Of a stretch of DNA of 64,000 nucleotides, positions 58,430-64,000 are shown piece by piece. The translations under genes and the position numbers were made by a program. The notes beneath the pieces are model-generated. The model made no database searches. It was given only the letters and a program-made list of their open reading frames with translations, and was not told the origin of the DNA. Location of the stretch: positions 5,934,090 through 5,998,089 of the forward strand of contig CP074402.1 in the NCBI GenBank assembly GCA_018388625.1, in the 5' to 3' direction. The stretch's first letter is position 1, and each line of letters opens with the position of its first letter. Source of the DNA: Nocardiopsis eucommiae. Lineage in GTDB: Bacteria > Actinomycetota > Actinomycetes > Streptosporangiales > Streptosporangiaceae.

Positions 58430-60320
58430 TCACTCCTCCGCCTGGCCCGGAGTACTGCTCGGCAGCCGCCGCTTGACCACCTTCCCCGTGGCGTTGCGCG
58501 GCAGCTCCGCCAGCACCACCACGTCACGCGGCACCGAGAACCGGCCCAGGGCCTCACGGACGTGCATGCGCAGGTCGTACGGATCCACGGTCTGCCCCTC
58601 GTACGGCACCACGTAGGCGGCGAAACGTTGGCCGAACTCCTCGTCCGGGACGCCGGTCACCACCACCTCGCGAACCGACGGCATCGTCACGATCGCCTCC
58701 TCCACCGGCCTCGGGAAGACGTTCTCACCACCCGACACGATCATGTCGTCGTTCCGCCCGGCCACGTGCAGCAACCCGTGGGCGTCCACGTAGCCGCGGT
58801 CACCGGTCTCCATCAGCCCGTCCGCGATTCGTTTGGTGTTTCCGTTGGTGTATCCGTCGAAGAGCATTTCGTTGCCGACGTGGATGGCGCCCCTGCTTCC
58901 CCGCGGTACCTCCCCGCCCTGCTCGTCCAGCACGGCGATCCTCGTTCCGAGGGGAGGCCGACCCGCGGTGGTCGGGGCCAACCTGAGGTCCTCCGGGGTC
59001 GCGATCGTCGCCCACGACACCTCGGTCGACCCGTACAGGTTGTAGACCACGTCCCCGAAGGCGTCCATGAAGTCACTGATCAACTGCGGGCTCATCGCCG
59101 ACCCGCTGCACGCCACGATCCGCAGAGTCGAGGTGTCGTACCGGTCCCGGGTCGACCGGGGCAGGTCCATGATCCTCCGCAGCATGACCGGCACCGCGAA
59201 CAACACCGTGCACCGCTGTTCCTGGACCGTCCGCAGTACGTCCTCCGGCTCGAACAACCGCCGCATCACCAACGTCGCCCGCATCGACATGCCCAGCTGG
59301 ACCCCGGCCAGCCCCCAGGTGTGGAAGACCGGAGCCGAGACGAGGATGCGGTCCCTGGAGTTCAACGGGATCCGCGACAGGACGGAGGCGGCGTCCTGGG
59401 GTCCCTTCGGTGTGGGCCGACGCGCCCCCTTCGGAGTTCCGGTCGTCCCCGAGGTGAGCACGATCAGCCTGCCGGGACGCTCGGGTGGCGGTGGATCCGC
59501 CTGCTCGTGCTGGTCGGCCCGGCCGGTTGAGCCGGGCGAGTCGACCCGGCCCCTCCGGTCGCCTTGTTTCGGCCCCCGGCGACCAGGGGATTCGTTGGTC
59601 CCGGCCGACCGGAGCGCGCGGATTGCGTTGGCGACCCGGTCGAGCCGGTGGGCCCCGTGGACCCCGGCCCCTTGACGGGTATCCGAGGCCCCGGAACGCT
59701 CGGTTCGCCCCAGGCCGTCACCCGGGGGATCTCCGGAGGCAGGTCACGGTACAGCTCCTCGAACTCGGCGTCCGCGATCAGCAGCGACACCTCGTTGCGA
59801 CTGACCACGTCGGCCAGGGGACCCGCGGCCAGCCCGGTGTTCAGGAGGACGGCGTCGGCACCGAGGCGACCGCAGGCGATGGCGGCCTGGACCAGCCCGC
59901 CGTGGTTGCGACACAGGATGCCCACACGGGTGTCCTGACCGACGCCGAGGCCGTGGAGGTCCCGGGCGAGCGCGCGCCCGAGCAGGTTCATCTCTCCGAA
60001 GGTCGTGCTTCCGGACTCGTCGATCAACGACACCTGGTCGGGCACGCGTTCACCGGCCGCGGCGTAACCTCCCGCGATGGTGGCTCCCCAGGTCCGCAAC
60101 GCGCGGAGCTGGCGGACGATTCTGTCCGGACGCCCGGGGAGAGGACCCCGGCCCGCACCAGGACCCGCGCGACCTCCAGCGTGTGTCGGAGCTTCGACGA
60201 GGTCGAGGGAGGGGTGGCGGAGCCGTCGTCCCGGGATCCGACGGATCGGGCGGAATCGACCCGGTCGACGGGGTGGGCCGTTCCGGTGGGGTGGGCGCAC
60301 TGCTGGCTGGGGACGCCATG
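58430..60320 (-). CDS. AMP-forming acyl-CoA ligase, FadD-like (about three frame breaks)
   Basis: About 630 residues. ATG 60320 with GGAGAC: MASPASSAPTPPERPTPSTG, a Pro-rich lead that is shifted near 60210 and 60138 into VRQLRALRTWGATIAGGYAA. The N-terminal domain has VGILCRNHGGLVQAAIACGR. A low-complexity SGRPGPTNPLVAGGRN-type insert (around 59500-59640) holds another break. The P-loop is LTSGTTGTPKGARRPTPKGP; later motifs are YNLYGSTEVSWATIATPEDL, TGDRGYVDAHGLLHVAGRND and the Lys in RNATGKVVKRRLPS. It activates a carboxylic acid as its CoA thioester; the acid is unknown. Confidence 0.85.
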
Positions 60321-60483
60321 AGGTCTCCGAGGGGGTACGGGGACGGGCGAAGCGGTCCGCGCCCTCCGGGGAGCCTTCGCCTCGTGACTCCACGGAGTAC
60401 TGCGACCGTAGGCGAGGAGGCCACGGACTTTCTCCGTCGTCAGGTGAGTGACTACTGGTGCGTAGTTGTCACCGGAGAGTGGG

Positions 60484-60518
60484 TTCGCCGGTCGCCGGTC
60501 GCCGGTCGCCGGTCGCCG
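60484..60518. repeat. 7-base tandem repeat
   Basis: GTCGCCG repeated four times exactly (60491-60518), preceded by one variant TTCGCCG at 60484-60490. Confidence 0.9.
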
Positions 60519-60642
60519 GGCCCTGGCGCGGTCGGTGGGGGAGCGGCGGTGACCGGAGGTGTGGTCGGGTCTCGTGTCGCTGGGGTGAGACGTTGATGCC
60601 GTGGCGCCGGGGTGCGGCGGCGCCGGGGTGCCTTGCCGTGGG

Positions 60643-60692
60643 GGAGTCGAGGAGTCGCCGAATCGAGGAGTCGAGAAGTCGACACGGCCGGG
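60643..60692. repeat. GAGTCGA-rich repeat
   Basis: Units GAGTCGAG, GAGTCGCCG, AATCGAG, GAGTCGAG and AAGTCGACA in a row, another member of the GTCGAC-rich intergenic family, ending in a GTCGAC core. Confidence 0.5.
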
Positions 60693-60710
60693 GGAACGGT
60701 CCGAGGGGAC

Positions 60711-60744
60711 GGCCGGGCCAGCGTGAGGCACGCGTGGCCCGGCC
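60711..60744 (-). terminator. Terminator of the DUF6230/DUF6114/secreted-protein group
   Basis: GGCCGGGCCA pairs with TGGCCCGGCC and an inner GCGTG pairs with CACGC, with one bulged base and a 3-base loop. It lies 185 bases past the last gene of the minus-strand group. Confidence 0.65.
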
Positions 60745-60928
60745 CCGTTCGTCGGTCGCGGACACGGCGGGGGGACGGGCGACCTCGCGGAGCGGGGAAC
60801 CCCGGCGGGCGAGGCCGCCCGGTGGTGAGGGGAAGCCCCGGGGAGCCGCCCCTGGTGAGGGTGGCCGGCCCCGGGACCGACCGGAGGAACGACGCGGCGC
60901 GGGGACCGTGCGGTACGGCCCCGCAGGA

Positions 60929-61600
60929 TCAGCCGCTCACGGTGATGGGGCTCGCGGGGTCGTCCGCGTTGGTCACCGCGTAGGCGGCGGTGAATCCGGC
61001 CTCGCTGACGCTGGGGCAGCCGAAGCCTCCCTCCACGTCGACGGCGGTCGTGGTGTCGAAGGCCAACGTCGAAGCCGGGTCGCCGTTGGTCCACTCACCC
61101 TCGATCGGCGCGTCCGCGTCGGGGCTGACCGTGGCGGTGCAGGTGGCCAGACCGGACGTGTTCACCACGATCCCCGCCGCCGGGACGATCATGGTGGCGA
61201 GGGAGGGCGAACCGTGCTGCATCGTCATCTGCCAGACGGGGTCGTTCACGGTGACGGTCGCGTTCACGAGAACCACGTCGGTCGTGCAGTCCGTGAAGTT
61301 CGGGGCGTTGATGGGGCCGCCGACCGCGCCGTCCGGGTCGTGGTTGTCCGGAGCGTCGGGAACCAGGTTGTTGCCGTTGCCGGGGGCGGTCGCGGACACG
61401 TCACAGGTGATCGTGACGTCCCCGGCGGTGAAGACGGCCGATCCGACGAGTTCGGCGGTGAAGGCGGCGCCCGCGGGCTCGACGGTGGTCGGGCCCTGCT
61501 GCTCGGCGAGGGCGGGGCCGCCCCAGCTGAGGACGAGCGCCGCGACGGCGGCGACGGCCAGGCAGGAGCGGGTGCGGGATCTCGGTCGCGGAACCGACAT
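60929..61600 (-). CDS. Secreted protein of unknown function
   Basis: 223 residues. ATG 61600 behind a strong AAGGAGT. The signal peptide RSCLAVAAVAALVLSWGGPALA, preceded by RPRSRTRS, is followed by a beta-rich mature part with four or five cysteines: AGDVTITCDVSATAPGNGNN, NFTDCTTDVVLVNATVTVND, GLATCTATVSPDADAPIEGE and EGGFGCPSVSEAG. It looks like an immunoglobulin-like secreted domain. Actinomycete DUF6230/DUF6114 clusters often carry such a protein. Function unknown. Confidence 0.78.
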   Translation of the reverse strand: MSVPRPRSRTRSCLAVAAVAALVLSWGGPALAEQQGPTTVEPAGAAFTAELVGSAVFTAGDVTITCDVSATAPGNGNNLVPDAPDNHDPDGAVGGPINAPNFTDCTTDVVLVNATVTVNDPVWQMTMQHGSPSLATMIVPAAGIVVNTSGLATCTATVSPDADAPIEGEWTNGDPASTLAFDTTTAVDVEGGFGCPSVSEAGFTAAYAVTNADDPASPITVSG

Positions 61601-61832
61601 GAGTACTCCTTGGGTGGGGTGGCCGGGCGGCTCGGGGGAGGGACGCCCGGCGCGACGGGGGTGTGCACGCGCCGAGTAGGTGGACGTCACTTGCCGGACG
61701 GGGGACCCGGGACGGGTGGACGGGGATGGGCAGGGGTGTGGTGCCCACTCGCCCCGGGGGATCGGTGGCGGTCCTGGGCTTCGCTGACGCCCTGTTCGGT
61801 GTCTCGCGGACGGGCGGGCCGGTCAGGAGGCC

Positions 61833-62392
61833 GTGGGGTCGGGACCCCGCCCCGGGCGCGGAGCCGGGTCGGGAGGGCGGTCCGAGCCTGGGCCGGGGGC
61901 CGCGACTCCGGCTCCGGCCTCGGCGGGACGTGGGTCGGGATCGGGGGTCGGGCTCGGCTCCGACCCCGGCGGGGGTTCCTGTCCTCCGTGGTGCCTACGG
62001 CGACGACCGCGCCGTCGCCGGGGCGGTCGTGCGACGGGACGCCACGCGAAGGCCATACCGCCCCCGACCAGCGCCAGCAGGGTGCCGACGACGAGGCCGC
62101 CGAGGTTCGACAGGATCAGGGCTCCCAGGGCGATGAACCCGGCGAAGCTGCCGGTGATCACGTGTTGGTTCGGGGTGAACCAGGTGACCAGGCCCAGGAC
62201 GACCAGCATTCCGCTGAAGACGAGGGTGGAGACGGCACCGATGCCGAGGTGGAGCATCAGCTCCACGGGGATCCGGGTGACCAGGACCATCTCGACCCCG
62301 GCCAGGATCATCAGCAGGCCCGCCAGGAACGGGCGCCGCCTGCGCCACCTGGTCCACGCCGCCCACGGGGGTCCGCCCCTTCTCAGAAGCAC
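61833..62392 (-). CDS. DUF6114 membrane protein
   Basis: 186 residues. GTG 62392 overlaps the stop of the upstream DUF6230 gene (62383-62385), so the two are translationally coupled. Four spans: FLAGLLMILAGVEMVLVTRI, LHLGIGAVSTLVFSGMLVVL, ITGSFAGFIALGALILSNLG and GLVVGTLLALVGGGMAFAW, then a basic stretch and a Pro-rich tail. This is the DUF6114 family seen next to DUF6230 in spore-forming actinomycetes. Function unknown. Confidence 0.82.
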
Positions 62393-63135
62393 TCGGCGTC
62401 CCCTCGGGAGACTCCGAGGCTGAGGTTGTGGAGCTTGAAGGTTCCGGCGGAGGCGGCCCGCGCGGTCTGCTCCAGGCCCTCCACGTGGATGGTGTCGGAC
62501 TGCATGCCGAACAGGTCCGTGTGGCCGCGTCCCGAGCCGAGGCCGTCGGGGCCCTTGTCGAGGGTGGAGGCGTCACGGCCGATCTCCATGTTGGTGAACT
62601 CGGCGTTGCCGTCCATCTGCTCCATGTCGATGACCAGGTCGGAGGCCTGAACCGGTGTGCCAGCGTCACCGGCGGTCAACATGAGGGAGATCGAGCCGAC
62701 CAGGGGGAACTCCGTGGTCAGGACCGACTGGCACAGCCCGGTGATCTCGGCGGACCTGATCCCGGCCGTGGCGAGGGGGACCGGTTGGTCGCGGACGGTC
62801 GCGTTGACCCAGCCGAACTGGGTGAAGCCCTCACCGTGCATCTCGTCCGCCGCGATCTTGAACTGCTGGCCGGAGATGCTGAACGAGGCCGCCAGGGCCC
62901 CGCTGGCCATGGCGACGAGGATGCCTCCGACGGCCGCGCCCGCAGGGACGCAGAACAGGGCGAACCGCTTCCAGCTGGTGTGACTCCCGGGGGACTCCAC
63001 GGTGTTCGAGGCGGGGGTGGGGTCCAGGGTGCCGGAGGGGACGGATGCGGGGGAGGAGCGGGGACCGGTCGGGTTGGCGGCGCTGTGACGGTCATCGGGG
63101 GAGGGGAGTCCATGCGAGTCCTTCCAAGGGTGCAT
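62383..63135 (-). CDS. DUF6230 membrane-anchored exported protein
   Basis: About 250 residues. ATG 63135 gives MHPWKDSHGLPSPDDRHSAA and a disordered cytoplasmic lead, then one span FALFCVPAGAAVGGILVAMA followed by the extracellular DUF6230 domain: SFSISGQQFKIAADEMHGEG, GWVNATVRDQPVPLATAGIR, ITGLCQSVLTTEFPLVGSIS and FKLHNLSLGVSRGDAECF. The family is often mis-annotated as cholesterol esterase and is linked to the cell surface of sporulating actinomycetes. It forms an operon with DUF6114 and possibly the secreted gene. Confidence 0.85.
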   Translation of the reverse strand: MHPWKDSHGLPSPDDRHSAANPTGPRSSPASVPSGTLDPTPASNTVESPGSHTSWKRFALFCVPAGAAVGGILVAMASGALAASFSISGQQFKIAADEMHGEGFTQFGWVNATVRDQPVPLATAGIRSAEITGLCQSVLTTEFPLVGSISLMLTAGDAGTPVQASDLVIDMEQMDGNAEFTNMEIGRDASTLDKGPDGLGSGRGHTDLFGMQSDTIHVEGLEQTARAASAGTFKLHNLSLGVSRGDAECF

Positions 63136-64000
63136 GGCCGCGTTGCGCCCGCCGTTCCCCGAACTTCCGGCACGCGGCCCGGCCTGACCCTCTCCGTGTG
63201 GGCGGGGTCGAAGCCAGAGCATTTCTTTCGGTGACGCTGCACATCATGTATCGGGATCGACAGGATGACAAGGGAGCCACGAGAATTTTTCGCGCTTTCT
63301 CGAAACCCGGGACAAAGGAGCGGGTGCTGCCCAAAGTGCGGCTCTGACGTGCGGGAATGATGGAAGGATCATGTTGGGTGCCGTCGGTCTGGAACGGTCG
63401 ATCATGGAAGTGGAGGGGCCTCGGATATGCGTCTCCCTTTGTCATCGTGATGAGGAATACCCGGGACGGACTTCCTCAATGGGGTGAGTGAAAATGGTTC
63501 CCGAGGGGACACGGAAGCGGGGAGTGCCGCATGGGAGCAGCTGCCCGCGACGAACGGGGGAGGGGCAGGCGGGTGGCGGGAGACCGCGGACGGAACCAGA
63601 GGAACGGGCGCGCGTACGCGCGCGGGTCGCGGGTCAACGTGCGGGGCAAGCGGGGCAAGGTGGGGTCCGCTGGGCGGCGAGGAGTGGCAGAGGAGACCCC
63701 CCTGGGGGTTGGGGCCGGTGACCGGGGACACAGGGGTTCGGTTTGCCTGGGGTCTGGGCGGGGGTAATGTTCTCCAGGTCGCCGCGAGACGGTGAGCGGC
63801 CCGCGAGGGTCGACTCGAAGCCGGGTCGCGATCTCAGACATCCTCTCCGAAACACAGCGGTTCGAGCACTGCTCGGGCCATGTAAACTCGGAGAGTCGCT
63901 TCAAGGAAACGAGCAAAAGCCGCAAGGCAGCAACTCGGAACCAAACGGAGCAAACGGGCTTTACCCCGATCTCGTGTTTAGCGGAAACGCTGCCACAAAC
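63136..64000. other. Unassigned right end
   Basis: I see no supported gene here. 63196-63420 is A/T-richer and should hold the promoter of the DUF6230 group. 63480-63780 gives only composition-driven frames on both strands. The last ~130 bases (TGTAAACT near 63881, then repeated AAACGAGCAAA/AAACGGAGCAAAC) are A-rich and look like a promoter and leader of a plus-strand gene or RNA beyond the edge; an rRNA-type leader is possible but unproven. Confidence 0.35.

Larger units (their letters stand above)
60321..60928. other. Repeat-rich gap between the ligase and the secreted-protein gene
   Basis: No gene is supported in these 608 bases. It holds the 7-base tandem repeat at 60484-60518, a GTCGA-rich repeat at 60643-60692, and a strong hairpin at 60711-60744. 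Open frames here are shadows of base composition. Confidence 0.5.

Noticed and set aside
60458..62650. A 730-residue plus-strand open frame
   Set aside because: It is antisense to the secreted, DUF6114 and part of the DUF6230 genes and consists of Gly/Arg/Asp low complexity; high GC makes such frames common.
63484..63795. Frames at the right end as a gene
   Set aside because: Both strands give Gly/Arg/Pro-rich low complexity with no ribosome site or conserved motif.

Overview
This window is high-GC actinobacterial DNA spanning the chromosomal replication origin. The order (yidC, yidD, rnpA, rpmH on the minus strand; then oriC, dnaA, dnaN, gnd, recF, a DUF721 gene, gyrB, gyrA, a DUF3566 gene and tRNA-Ile on the plus strand) is the classic actinomycete origin cluster. 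Together with protein style and accessory content it points to Nocardiopsis or a close relative in Nocardiopsaceae; the genus is my inference.

Layout. (1) 1-15.4 kb: conserved origin core. DnaA boxes lie on both sides of dnaA. (2) 15.4-23.6 kb: scar of a deleted divergent TetR/MFS efflux pair, a small cassette resembling type VII secretion substrates (EspC-like protein, DUF1023 hydrolase, two paralogous lipoproteins), a two-component system, an L,D-transpeptidase lipoprotein and a small Pro/Glu-rich secreted protein. (3) 23.8-38.6 kb: TetR/CPBP protease pair, short UvrA-like ATPase, MHS-family transporter, secreted lipase divergent from a large LuxR-family (LAL) ATPase regulator, TetR/DUF418 pair, a parS centromere site and a two-gene ABC transporter. 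(4) 38.6-49.5 kb: phosphoribosyltransferase, 2-oxoacid dehydrogenase E1-alpha/E1-beta/E2 operon, SRPBCC protein and alpha/beta hydrolase, PaaZ, methyltransferase, VOC protein, YbaK-type deacylase, ADP-ribosylglycohydrolase. (5) 49.7-64 kb: membrane pseudokinase with PASTA repeats and a predicted chitin-binding domain, NmrA-like protein, a polyhydroxybutyrate-use island (3-hydroxybutyrate dehydrogenase, GAF/PucR regulator, divergent secreted depolymerase), OhrR, acyl-CoA ligase, and a DUF6230/DUF6114/secreted-protein cluster. The last ~860 bases hold no gene I can support.

A dominant property of this sequence is more than 40 apparent single-base losses, nearly all placeable in G or C runs, that break the frame of 26 otherwise full-length genes, including essential dnaA, dnaN and rnpA. 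I read these as sequencing or assembly errors, not real mutations, and give gene coordinates across the breaks. Only the TetR/MFS scar at 15.46-15.97 kb looks like a true pseudogene locus.

The items I consider most worth a second look are the PASTA pseudokinase ending in a carbohydrate-binding domain, the sensor kinase whose extracellular stalk resembles a neighbouring secreted peptide, the EspC-like/DUF1023/lipoprotein cassette, the two-sided origin, a parS embedded in a 38-bp perfect palindrome, a dispersed GTCGAC-rich intergenic repeat family, and a TetR-type operator shared by the MHS transporter and paaZ.
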